Part shown: in pieces, positions 1 to 8,814 of the stretch | Numbering within the stretch: the stretch's first letter is position 1 | How the letters are laid out: each line of letters opens with the position of its first letter | DNA from: Clostridia bacterium | GTDB taxonomy: Bacteria; Bacillota; Peptococcia; DRI-13; SV3-B141 | DNA length: 48,354 bases | Reading direction: 5' to 3' | Assembly (NCBI GenBank): GCA_018433015.1 | Contig: JAHDSB010000142.1 | Location: 1-48,354, forward strand | Translations under genes and position numbers: made by a program | The notes under the pieces: model-generated | What the model was told of the DNA's origin: nothing | Database searches by the model: none | The model's input: only the letters and a program-made list of their open reading frames with translations

Positions 1-566
1 CCCCAAACAACCATCCAAAATTTAGACAATACATATTGACCGGGATACAAGGCTTCTAGAGTTGCAAAAGCAAGTAAAATCGTCCCCGAGGGAGGAATCA
101 TGGGTCCTAAAGAGCTGCTTGACATTTCTACCGTAGCCGCCAAATGTCGGGGAAATCCTGTCCTGATCATAGTAGGAATTGTAAACACCCCTGTGGAAGC
201 AACATTTCCCGGCCCTGTTCCCGATAAAGAAGCCATAAAAGTGCTGCCCAAAAGACTTACATAACCTGCTCCTCCTTTTATTCTGCCTACTAACGAAAGA
301 ATAACATTAATAATATCATTAATAACATTAGTTTTACTAAAGAGATATGCTAAAACTAAAAAGGCTACTATGGCATAAAAAAGAGTATTAGTAGAAGGCT
401 TTACTAATAAGGGTAGGAACTGATCATATTGACCTGTAACGGCAATCATTACTAAATATCCCATAAACATAGCTTCATAGACAGGTCTTTTATAAATCAC
501 AAACACAATCAAAATTGTCAGCAACAGAACTAATAAATACATAATTTCCACTGGAAGACTTCCCAT
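1..566 (-). CDS. TRAP-type transporter large permease (DctM-like), partial
   Basis: The coding sequence runs off the left edge; only the first 188 or so residues are present. It starts at ATG 566-564 behind a strong AAGGAGG ribosome site. The peptide is very hydrophobic with several membrane segments and carries the motifs SGTGPGNVASTGVFTIP and SSSSLGPMIPPSGT, which match the substrate-path loops of the DctM large subunit of TRAP transporters (Na+-driven, binding-protein-dependent uptake of organic acids). No DctP or DctQ partner is visible in the window; they may lie beyond the edge. It is on the same strand as the DUF4387/AtuA-like genes but separated by 259 bases and a strong hairpin, so co-transcription is uncertain. 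A fused or UIT-type permease is an alternative. Confidence 0.7.
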   Translation of the reverse strand, partial: MGSLPVEIMYLLVLLLTILIVFVIYKRPVYEAMFMGYLVMIAVTGQYDQFLPLLVKPSTNTLFYAIVAFLVLAYLFSKTNVINDIINVILSLVGRIKGGAGYVSLLGSTFMASLSGTGPGNVASTGVFTIPTMIRTGFPRHLAATVEMSSSSLGPMIPPSGTILLAFATLEALYPGQYVLSKFWMVVW

Positions 567-825
567 AATTGAACCTCCTTTATGTTTTTTATTTTTAAAT
601 TATAGGGAGTTAAATCATCACCTCTTTTCGTTATTTTCTAACAATTCAAAATATATATATCCTGGGTAAACTTTAAAGCTACCCTTAAATAAATAGAGTT
701 CTTAGCTATCGGATAAAACCAGGCCTATCACAGATAAATTCCCGCTGCAATTGTCCGTAAGCCCCCTCTACCTGAACAAGAGGGGGTTAACGGACTCTAG
801 CAATGATTTGCTAATTAATTTCCCT
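567..825 (-). other. Intergenic region with strong hairpin and repeat
   Basis: This 259-base gap between the DUF4387 gene and the TRAP permease contains a strong inverted repeat at 753-795: GTCCGT pairs with ACGGAC and CCCCCTCT pairs with AGAGGGGG around a 9-base loop. No clear U-tract follows on either strand, so it is a poor intrinsic terminator; an mRNA processing or stabilising hairpin is possible. At 689-707 lies ATAAATAGAGTTCTTAGCT, which recurs with one mismatch at 28031-28049. Confidence 0.55.
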
Positions 826-1149
826 TTATTTAATTGGTATTTCTACATCTAATAAAGGCGGGTACTGCTGACAGCCAAAGATATCACTCTCTCCCGGACT
901 ACCGCTGGGTTTTTTCCGGAAAATAGTAAACTTTATAGCATAAGCAGGGTCAAATTCTACAAAATCAGCAATATCTTTTTCTTTAATATTGAAAAGGGAG
1001 CAAATTAGCTTATTATTTAACACCCCGCTATTCTTTACCAACTCGTAATTTTCTTTTTCCCTAAAGATAATGTCAAAAGTAATTTTATCTGTCCCTGCAT
1101 TTTTACTGCGAATAGTTTTCGCCAAATCAGCAAGTTTTTTTGTTTTCAT
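826..1149 (-). CDS. DUF4387 family protein
   Basis: A 107-residue soluble protein. The pattern LADLAKTIRSKNAGTDKITFDIIF near the start, FDPAYAIKFTIFR in the middle and PSGSPGESDIFGCQQYPPLLDVEIP at the end match the DUF4387 family as I know it. Family members are usually encoded beside AtuA/DUF1446 proteins, as here, where the gene starts 14 bases after the AtuA-like stop with a GGGAGG ribosome site. That tight pairing suggests the two polypeptides form one enzyme or complex; some homologues carry both domains on one chain. The biochemical role is not established to my knowledge. Length is normal and no defect is seen. Confidence 0.85.
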   Translation of the reverse strand: MKTKKLADLAKTIRSKNAGTDKITFDIIFREKENYELVKNSGVLNNKLICSLFNIKEKDIADFVEFDPAYAIKFTIFRKKPSGSPGESDIFGCQQYPPLLDVEIPIK

Positions 1150-1163
1150 TTTTCTATCCTCCC

Positions 1164-2528
1164 TTATCCAATCTCCATCATATTAACTTTAAACAGTTCC
1201 ATCGGATCATCGACAGCAACAGTGTGATCCAAAGTCCAAGTATAAGCCGGAGTAGCTCTAATAACTTCATCTAAAACAAAGGCTACTGAGCCGGCCGTGC
1301 CTTTAACTTCCGGCAAACGAGCATAAAACATTTGACGAGTACCTGTCATAGTTATTTCTTCCGCCATTTGTGCCGTAGGAGCAACTCCTTCTACGATGAC
1401 ACACAATTCATGGGATTTTATTTCTCTAACAGGCTCCAAATCACCCATGACTCCGTTCTTGCCATACACTAAATAATTCAGAAGATAACCTTCATCACCA
1501 TAGATATCTTTAACTTGACTTTTAGCCCAATCAATAACTTTATCAATATTCTTAATAGTATAAGGATCTCTGATACCAGCTATCCCAATATAACGTTCCC
1601 CAACTTTTCCGGACCCTTCTAATTTCACCTTTACTTTTCCCTCTACGGGAATAAACTTAGACCCCGTGATACGACAAGTTTTTTCATCATACTGTTCATA
1701 TACACATTGGGACATGTCCAGCATCCCACCGGCCACATATTCATAGAAAGGATTACTTCTCTCATACATGGCATGACCTGCTACAGAAGCAACAGTACAT
1801 CTTTGCTGGGGATGCATAGCTTTAACTTTTACATCCTGTTCAGTGATTGTGCCCAATACTGATTCCTTTCCACCGTAGGGTTCCGCGCAGAAGGAAGCAC
1901 ATTCCAGAACTTTACCTAAATAGTAAGCTAAATCAGGGGAATGTCCATGGTACAGGGCAGGAGCTGCAAATACTGCCACATCACTACAGCGACCACCTAT
2001 AATAACATCTGCTCCCATTTCTAATAATTTCAAATAAGGATGAACTCCTGCCACTCCGACGATTCTGTCGGTCTTCTCCAGCTCAGCTTTAGTTAAATTA
2101 GCTCTGCCATCTAGACCTTCGATCTCCACCCCTGCTTCTATTTTCTTAAAAAGATACTCTTTATCTACTTCTGAGTAGAAATACCCTAATTTAAACTTAG
2201 GCAGCTTATGTTTTTTAGCTAAATCTTTGATAATTTCTACATACATATCCACCTTACTATTTGTTCCTGTATCCCCTGCAGAGCCAATAATCATAGGTAC
2301 GCCTAACTTGCGTGCTTCTACTAACATTATTTCTAAATCATGGGTTTGGGTAGATTTCAAACTGGTACAAATGTCTGCCCCCAGGGGTACGGGACCGATG
2401 TCATCACTGCCAGAATCGCACAAGATAAAATCTGGCTTTTCTTTAACCCCTAAGTAATAACTTTCCTCCTTAGTAGGGGCGAATCCTAAGTGCCCATTAG
2501 GACAAAGAAATTTTAACTCCTTCTTCAT
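1164..2528 (-). CDS. AtuA-like (DUF1446) acyclic terpene utilization family protein
   Basis: A 454-residue protein starting MKKELKFLCPNGHLGF, with the family hallmarks DFILCDSGSDDIGPVPLGAD near residue 35, IGSAGDTGTNSKVD near 80, and ADVIIGGRCSDVAVFAAPAL near 175. AtuA was named from acyclic terpene (citronellol/geraniol) degradation in Pseudomonas, but most family members lie in unrelated catabolic loci and their reaction is unknown, so the name should not be read as a terpene function here. The partner DUF4387 gene follows 14 bases later. Upstream are a symporter and a candidate GntR operator at 2560-2579. Start ATG 2528 has an AAGGAG ribosome site. I infer a carboxylate or CoA-linked substrate imported by the adjacent transporters, without direct proof. 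Confidence 0.85.
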   Translation of the reverse strand: MKKELKFLCPNGHLGFAPTKEESYYLGVKEKPDFILCDSGSDDIGPVPLGADICTSLKSTQTHDLEIMLVEARKLGVPMIIGSAGDTGTNSKVDMYVEIIKDLAKKHKLPKFKLGYFYSEVDKEYLFKKIEAGVEIEGLDGRANLTKAELEKTDRIVGVAGVHPYLKLLEMGADVIIGGRCSDVAVFAAPALYHGHSPDLAYYLGKVLECASFCAEPYGGKESVLGTITEQDVKVKAMHPQQRCTVASVAGHAMYERSNPFYEYVAGGMLDMSQCVYEQYDEKTCRITGSKFIPVEGKVKVKLEGSGKVGERYIGIAGIRDPYTIKNIDKVIDWAKSQVKDIYGDEGYLLNYLVYGKNGVMGDLEPVREIKSHELCVIVEGVAPTAQMAEEITMTGTRQMFYARLPEVKGTAGSVAFVLDEVIRATPAYTWTLDHTVAVDDPMELFKVNMMEIG

Positions 2529-2559
2529 GTTCTCGTCTCCTTTTCATTTATCTTCTTAA

Positions 2560-2579
2560 ATGTTATTACATGTTATTAC
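2560..2579. promoter_or_regulatory. Candidate GntR operator upstream of atuA-like
   Basis: Two tandem copies of the 10-base word ATGTTATTAC lie in the 68-base gap between the symporter stop and the AtuA-like start. Each embeds GT-N4-AC, the core spacing of many GntR/HutC-type operators. The same 16 bases TGTTATTACATGTTAT recur at 4064-4079 beside the regulator gene. The position suggests a second, internal control point in the operon. Confidence 0.55.
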
Positions 2580-2596
2580 CATCAAGAGTAAAAAAA

Positions 2597-4018
2597 TTAC
2601 AAGGGTACATTATCTACATTACTTTTCTTTCTTTTGAAAGACATTTCTACCAAACTAAACATAACGGTACTAATAGCAGCAACTATAACAGAAGCATAAG
2701 TTTCTGATAACCAGGGATGAATAGGATACTGCCCGAATATGGCTTTATAAACAACCCAATATAAACCCACTAAACTAGTAAGTAACATGGCACTAATAGC
2801 ACCTTTAGGTGTAGTATATCTCCAATATATCCCGAAAAGCAGCACAACAAACAATGATCCTCGAATAGTGTAGGCAAAATAAACTATATCTAATATTCTA
2901 GTCCCACCGTATAAAAGCATAGCCAAAACTATACAAGTAATACCGGCTAAGCCAGTCATTAAGCGGGACATCTTTAATATTTCTTGGTCTGTAGCTTGAG
3001 GTTTTATAATACGCTGATAAATATCTTTAGTAACCATGGTACCCGCTGCAAGTATAATGGGAGCTATTGTTGATAAGATAGCGGCTAAAATAGCGGCTAA
3101 TACAAGCCCTCCTGCCCCCGGCTGCAAAGTCATCATTAAAGTGGGAAGAGCCAGCTTAGCATTAGTTAATTCAGGAAAATTAACTCTGGCCATCATCCCT
3201 AAGAGAGCAGTCAAGATTCCAAAGGGCGCTACCACCAGAGCAGTAATAAAGGCGGCTTTTTTCGCAACTTTTACATCTTTAGCGGCAAGTATTGGCTGAA
3301 TGCCGGCTTGGGCTGTACAAGCCCCTAAAATAGAAGCGACTATCCACGAAGATACCTTAATTTTTCCGATACTAAACCAATTAAAGTAAGGTTCCTTAGG
3401 CATAATATTAAGAATATTATCAATACCACCTATATTATTACTCGATAATATTAAAGCTAAGATTATGCCTCCATACATAAATATTAGGTGGAGTATATTT
3501 GTATACCCCACGGCCGTCATTCCTCCCGCCAAGGTATAAATAATGAACCCAACTCCCAAGATAACAACTGCCGAATAATAATTGAGGCCTAATACACTCA
3601 CTCCTAAAGTCCCTGCTGCTATAATTTGGGCAGTACCAACTGCTATCATCACAAAAGTTAATAAAACACTAGAAACAACCCGCGCATTTACACCTACATA
3701 CTTTTCAATTATACCCGGGACAGTTACAGTTTCTAAACTTCTATACAACTTGGCAAAAAACAAAGCTAGCACTATTACCCCTATAGAATTGGCTACAGTA
3801 TACCAAGCTCCCGAGAGCCCATATAAATAACCGTACTCTGATACTCCTGTTGTGGCAGTTCCTCCCAACCATTCTCCCGTCCCTGCGGCAACACACATTA
3901 AAATGCCAAGGTTAGCCCCATGAAAAGCACTGGCAGAATTAGCTTTTCTTTTAGCATATAGACCTATGACAACTGTTACTGCAAAATAAAGAATGATTAT
4001 TACCAGTTGTAGCGACAA
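2597..4018 (-). CDS. Sodium:solute symporter (SSS family)
   Basis: A 473-residue integral membrane protein with about 13 predicted hydrophobic segments. The N-terminal IILYFAVTVVIGLYAKRKA, the AGTGEWLGGTATTGVSEYGYLYGLSGAWY segment and LAAILAAILSTIAPIILAAGTMVTKDIYQ later in the chain are typical of the SSS (solute:sodium symporter) family, which imports organic acids, amino acids, sugars or vitamins with Na+. Substrate cannot be read from the sequence; co-localisation with AtuA-like and DUF4387 genes suggests it supplies their substrate. Translation starts at TTG 4018, five bases after GGGAGGTG. The promoter and candidate operator at 4064-4107 lie directly upstream, divergent to the GntR gene. 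The C-terminus is short and basic. Confidence 0.9.
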   Translation of the reverse strand: MSLQLVIIILYFAVTVVIGLYAKRKANSASAFHGANLGILMCVAAGTGEWLGGTATTGVSEYGYLYGLSGAWYTVANSIGVIVLALFFAKLYRSLETVTVPGIIEKYVGVNARVVSSVLLTFVMIAVGTAQIIAAGTLGVSVLGLNYYSAVVILGVGFIIYTLAGGMTAVGYTNILHLIFMYGGIILALILSSNNIGGIDNILNIMPKEPYFNWFSIGKIKVSSWIVASILGACTAQAGIQPILAAKDVKVAKKAAFITALVVAPFGILTALLGMMARVNFPELTNAKLALPTLMMTLQPGAGGLVLAAILAAILSTIAPIILAAGTMVTKDIYQRIIKPQATDQEILKMSRLMTGLAGITCIVLAMLLYGGTRILDIVYFAYTIRGSLFVVLLFGIYWRYTTPKGAISAMLLTSLVGLYWVVYKAIFGQYPIHPWLSETYASVIVAAISTVMFSLVEMSFKRKKSNVDNVPL

Positions 4019-4063
4019 CCAATCACCTCCCTTTTAAGTTTTTATTTTATACTCATTATAACT

Positions 4064-4079
4064 TGTTATTACATGTTAT
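4064..4079. promoter_or_regulatory. Candidate GntR operator between symporter and gntR
   Basis: TGTTATTACATGTTAT, identical to 2561-2576. It includes TGTTATTACA, an imperfect palindrome with GT-N4-AC spacing, and overlaps the likely start of symporter transcription. In the divergent intergenic region it could also serve autoregulation of the GntR gene. Confidence 0.6.
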
Positions 4080-4107
4080 ATTATATAGGTAAATATCATT
4101 TTGTAAA
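4080..4107 (-). promoter_or_regulatory. Promoter of symporter-AtuA-like operon
   Basis: On the minus strand TTTACA (4107-4102), a 16-base spacer and TATAAT (4085-4080) form a good sigma-A type promoter. The candidate operator 4064-4079 abuts the -10 box on its downstream side, which is the position expected for repression by the divergently encoded GntR protein. Confidence 0.6.
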
Positions 4108-4269
4108 GTACTTTTGGTAAAAAGTTATATATTCTTTATATTAATAACAACTAATATTAATGAATCCTCACCACTACTTGACACCAAATTGTTCTTAGTA
4201 GTATTGTTAGTTAAAGAATCGCCATAAGGAAGGTGTTTTGAACTGATTAAGGAATTAGATAAAAACTCA

Positions 4270-4998
4270 TTGCCTTTACACTTACAATTAAAAAAAATAA
4301 TCAAAAAAAAGATAAAAGAAGGTCTCCTAAAACCAGGAGAAAAGTTACCCTCCGAACGGGAACTCTGTGAAAAATATGGAATAAGCCGTATCACCGTGCG
4401 GCAAGCCTTAGGAGCCCTCAGTAACGAAGGGCTAATCTTTAGTTCCCACGGGAAAGGAAGTTTTGTAGCTCAAAATAAAGTGGAACAGGAATTGCTTTCT
4501 ATAACTCCTTTCCAAAACTTCATCTTAAGCAAGGGGTTAAAACCCGGCACCAAGTATATTAGCTGCAACTTCATCCCCAATTCATATCAATTAAGTAAAA
4601 TCCTCAATGTTCCTCTTTCTGATAATCTAATGGAACTTACATTAATCGGGCTTGGTAATGATCAACCCATGGCCCTGTATCAGAGTTATTTTCCTGGTGA
4701 ACTGGGGGAAAAAATGCAAAAATTAGCACAAAAGTTTTCCCAAGATGAGAAACCCTTTACTACACTAGATCTGTATAAACATATACCGGACGTAACTTTA
4801 GGCGTCATTAACCAAACCTTTGAAGCTTCCCTGGCTGACTTAGATATTGCTAAAAAACTAAATATTAAAAAGGGAAGCCCCATCTTAATCGTGGAGTCAA
4901 TAATATATTCTTCCGATGATCAGCCCTTAGAATATAAAAATACTATTTATAGGGGAGATAAATATAAATTTTCCATAGTCCGCAAACCTACTTATTAA
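4270..4998 (+). CDS. GntR family regulator with UTRA effector domain
   Basis: About 242 residues. The N-terminal winged helix (LKPGEKLPSERELCEKYGIS then ITVRQALGALSNEGLI) is the standard GntR DNA-binding fold, and residues from about 80 to the end form a UTRA (HutC-type) ligand-binding domain. It is the only plus-strand gene in this region and is divergent from the symporter operon, so it is the likely local regulator, responding to the transported compound or a derivative. The start is unclear: TTG 4270 is used here, but the AAGGAAGG site at 4226-4233 is better spaced for CTG 4243, which would add nine residues (starting M-IKELDKNS) and restore the usual family N-terminus. A strong terminator follows the stop codon. 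Confidence 0.85.
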   Translation: MPLHLQLKKIIKKKIKEGLLKPGEKLPSERELCEKYGISRITVRQALGALSNEGLIFSSHGKGSFVAQNKVEQELLSITPFQNFILSKGLKPGTKYISCNFIPNSYQLSKILNVPLSDNLMELTLIGLGNDQPMALYQSYFPGELGEKMQKLAQKFSQDEKPFTTLDLYKHIPDVTLGVINQTFEASLADLDIAKKLNIKKGSPILIVESIIYSSDDQPLEYKNTIYRGDKYKFSIVRKPTY

Positions 4999-5003
4999 AA
5001 ATC

Positions 5004-5046
5004 AAACCCTTAACCTTGCCACCCGGCAAGATTAAGGGTTTTTTCT
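5004..5046 (+). terminator. Bidirectional intrinsic terminator (gntR / eno)
   Basis: AAACCCTTAA pairs with TTAAGGGTTT and CTTGCC pairs with GGCAAG around the ACCC loop, followed by TTTTTT on the plus strand. On the minus strand the stem is followed by GATTTTTA, so it can also end the converging eno operon transcript. Confidence 0.85.
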
Positions 5047-5080
5047 TATGTACATACGTTATAATTTTTTTCTATTTTCC

Positions 5081-6379
<1,299 letters not shown>

Positions 6380-6461
6380 TTACAATTTAATCTCTTATTT
6401 AGCTTTTGCCAAAAACTACTTACTAGCTATCATCTAATATACCACAAACAAGCTCTTTTGT

Positions 6462-8015
6462 TTAATCACTTTTCTTCACAAGCAAACTCTCGCCCGTCAT
6501 TTCTTGTGGTTTAGCTAGATTAAGCAAATCTAAAAGAGTTGGGGCTATATCTTGTAAAGCACCCTTTTCCCGTAACTCAAACTCGTTTTTATCTGTACTT
6601 ACTAGTAAAGCTGGAACTAAATTGGAAGTATGAGCAGTATGGGGTTGTTGGGTCTGACAGTCCAACATACATTCAGCATTCCCGTGATCAGCAGTTATAA
6701 AAAGAACACCATCTTGTTCCAAAACAGCCTTAACTACACTTTCCATACAGCTATCTATAGTTTCAATAGCTTTAACACAAGCCGTAATTTGTCCCGTATG
6801 GCCCACCATATCCGGATTAGCGTAATTCAACACTATAAGATCATATTTATTTTCCCGGATTTTTTCTATTACTTTATTAGTAACTTGGCAAGCGCTCATT
6901 TCCGGCTGCAAATTATAAGTTGCTACTTTAGGAGAATTAATAAGGACTCTGTCCTCACCCTCATAAGCTTCCTCAATACCACCATTAAAAAAGAAAGTCA
7001 CATGAGCATATTTTTCCGTTTCCGCTATCCGCAGCTGCTTCAATTCTGCAGCACTAACAACTTCCCCCAAGGTATTGTCTAAGTTCTGAGGAGGATAAGC
7101 TACAGGGGCATGGATAGTTACATCGTACTGGGTAAAACAAACATAGTGCAAATTGAGATAACCCCCGGGCCTAGTAAAGTTCTGGAATTCTTGGTCCGTG
7201 AAGGCATGAGAAATCTGTCTAGCCCGATCAGCTCGGAAATTAAACATGATCACCACATCGCCCTTGCCAATCTTTCCTACCGGTGCTCCCTGATCATCTA
7301 CAATTACCGTAGGTTCCACAAATTCATCAGTTACTTTTAGATTGTAAGATCTTTCTAAAGCCTCCATAGCCAGGTTAGCCTTCATCCCCTCGCCGGCAAC
7401 CATGGCACGATAGCCTTTTTCTACTCTGTCCCAACGTTTATCCCTATCCATGGTATAATAACGTCCCGCAACCGTAGCAATTTTACCTACTCCCAGGGAT
7501 TTTAATTTCTTCTCCAGTTCCACTATATATTCTTTGGCACTGGCAGGAGGTACATCCCGCCCATCTAAAATAATATGTATAAATATCTTCCGTAAGCCCT
7601 TATCCTTAGCCATATCTAATAGTGCCATGAGATGATCTAGATGACTGTGCACACCTCCATCGGAGAGAAGCCCCAATAAATGCAAGGGTTTATCTTCCTC
7701 TAAAGCCTTATCCATGGTTTCCACCAAAACCCGATTTTCCCGGATTTTCCCCTGGCGCACATCTCTATTGATCCGTGTCAGTTCCTGATAAACAACACGT
7801 CCTGCACCGATATTCAAATGTCCCACTTCCGAATTGCCCATTTGCCCTTGCGGCAAACCCACAGCTTCTCCGGAAGCTTCCAATACTGCATGGGGATATT
7901 CCTTTACCAAGCGGTCATAAAAGGGCTTTCGAGCCTGGGCAATGGCATTTCCTTCTGTGGTTTCAGATATTCCCCAGCCATCCAAGATCATTAGCATTAT
8001 AGGTTTCTTAGTCAT
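6462..8015 (-). CDS. gpmI: 2,3-bisphosphoglycerate-independent phosphoglycerate mutase
   Basis: Encodes a 517-residue Mn2+-dependent mutase converting 3-phosphoglycerate to 2-phosphoglycerate. MLMILDGWGIS near the N-terminus and MGNSEVGHLNIGAGR (catalytic serine loop) are diagnostic, with metal ligands in FITADHGNAECM near the C-terminus. The reading frame is open nine codons further upstream, but ATG 8015 has AGGAGGA at ideal spacing and gives the family's normal MTKKPIMLMILDG start, so I prefer it. It begins 14 bases after the tpiA stop, inside the cggR-to-eno operon. Spore formers depend on this pH-sensitive isoform to hold a 3-phosphoglycerate pool in spores; that point is family knowledge. 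Confidence 0.97.
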   Translation of the reverse strand: MTKKPIMLMILDGWGISETTEGNAIAQARKPFYDRLVKEYPHAVLEASGEAVGLPQGQMGNSEVGHLNIGAGRVVYQELTRINRDVRQGKIRENRVLVETMDKALEEDKPLHLLGLLSDGGVHSHLDHLMALLDMAKDKGLRKIFIHIILDGRDVPPASAKEYIVELEKKLKSLGVGKIATVAGRYYTMDRDKRWDRVEKGYRAMVAGEGMKANLAMEALERSYNLKVTDEFVEPTVIVDDQGAPVGKIGKGDVVIMFNFRADRARQISHAFTDQEFQNFTRPGGYLNLHYVCFTQYDVTIHAPVAYPPQNLDNTLGEVVSAAELKQLRIAETEKYAHVTFFFNGGIEEAYEGEDRVLINSPKVATYNLQPEMSACQVTNKVIEKIRENKYDLIVLNYANPDMVGHTGQITACVKAIETIDSCMESVVKAVLEQDGVLFITADHGNAECMLDCQTQQPHTAHTSNLVPALLVSTDKNEFELREKGALQDIAPTLLDLLNLAKPQEMTGESLLVKKSD

Positions 8016-8029
8016 TTGCTTCCTCCTAT

Positions 8030-8800
8030 TTAACATCCACAAACCTCAGCAGCACTTTTTACAATACTATAAAAAGAATCTGCCTTGAGGCTGGCTCCAC
8101 CGATTAAAGCTCCATCAATGTTAGCTTGTTTGAAATAATCTACAGCATTGTTAGGTTTAACGCTGCCGCCATATTGAATACGTATTTTGTCGCCGATTTC
8201 CGTCCCATATTTAGCACTGATACATTGCCGTACAAAGGTAATAGTACTATCGGCATCCTCTACACTGGCATTGACCCCGGTACCAATAGCCCATACGGGT
8301 TCATAAGCAATGACTATTTGGTCCATTTCTTTAGCTGTTATATCTTGCAAAGACCCGAAAATCTGAGTTTTACAAATCTCTTCCATCTTACCTGCTTGTC
8401 TTTCTTCCAACGTTTCACCTATACAAAGAATGGGCTTTAACCCGTGGACAAGGGCGGCCTTAACTTTTTTATTTATCAGCTCATTACTTTCTTGGAAGAT
8501 ATGACGTCTCTCAGAATGTCCCAGAATAACATAAGTACATCCCAAGTCCTTTAACATCGCCGGGGATATTTCCCCTGTATAAGCTCCCTTATCTTCATAA
8601 TACATGTTTTGAGCACCTAACTTAACTCCTGTGCCTTCCAAGCCTTTACTCACTGCTTGTAAACAAGTAAAAGGTGTACAAACAACAACTTCCACCTTCT
8701 TATATAATTCTGCATCGCCCGGAAGATCCGCTGTAAAACTTTCAGCTTCTCCCACTGTTTTATTCATCTTCCAGTTGGCAGCAACAATCGGAACACGCAT
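8030..8800 (-). CDS. tpiA: Triosephosphate isomerase
   Basis: A 256-residue TIM barrel interconverting dihydroxyacetone phosphate and glyceraldehyde 3-phosphate. Evidence: VAANWKMNKT near the start (catalytic Lys), YVILGHSERR (catalytic His near residue 96), VIAYEPVWAIGTG (catalytic Glu followed by the flexible loop) and the phosphate-binding IQYGGSVKPNNA and GALIGGASLK. It starts 14 bases after the pgk stop and is followed closely by gpmI, so it is translated from the same operon mRNA. Nothing unusual in length or composition. Confidence 0.98.
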   Translation of the reverse strand: MRVPIVAANWKMNKTVGEAESFTADLPGDAELYKKVEVVVCTPFTCLQAVSKGLEGTGVKLGAQNMYYEDKGAYTGEISPAMLKDLGCTYVILGHSERRHIFQESNELINKKVKAALVHGLKPILCIGETLEERQAGKMEEICKTQIFGSLQDITAKEMDQIVIAYEPVWAIGTGVNASVEDADSTITFVRQCISAKYGTEIGDKIRIQYGGSVKPNNAVDYFKQANIDGALIGGASLKADSFYSIVKSAAEVCGC

Positions 8801-8814
8801 CTCACTCTTCCCCC

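Noticed and set aside
1164-2528. Acyclic terpene catabolism pathway
   Set aside because: No AtuC/F carboxylase or other terpene pathway genes are present; the AtuA name alone is not evidence.
4125-4394. 89-codon minus-strand frame overlapping the 5' end of the GntR gene
   Set aside because: It overlaps the GntR helix-turn-helix coding region and the operator region, is Ser/Asn rich and has no good ribosome site.
6630-7082. 150-codon open frame on the plus strand inside gpmI
   Set aside because: It is antisense to a clearly coding, conserved gene, has no ribosome site and no recognisable family.
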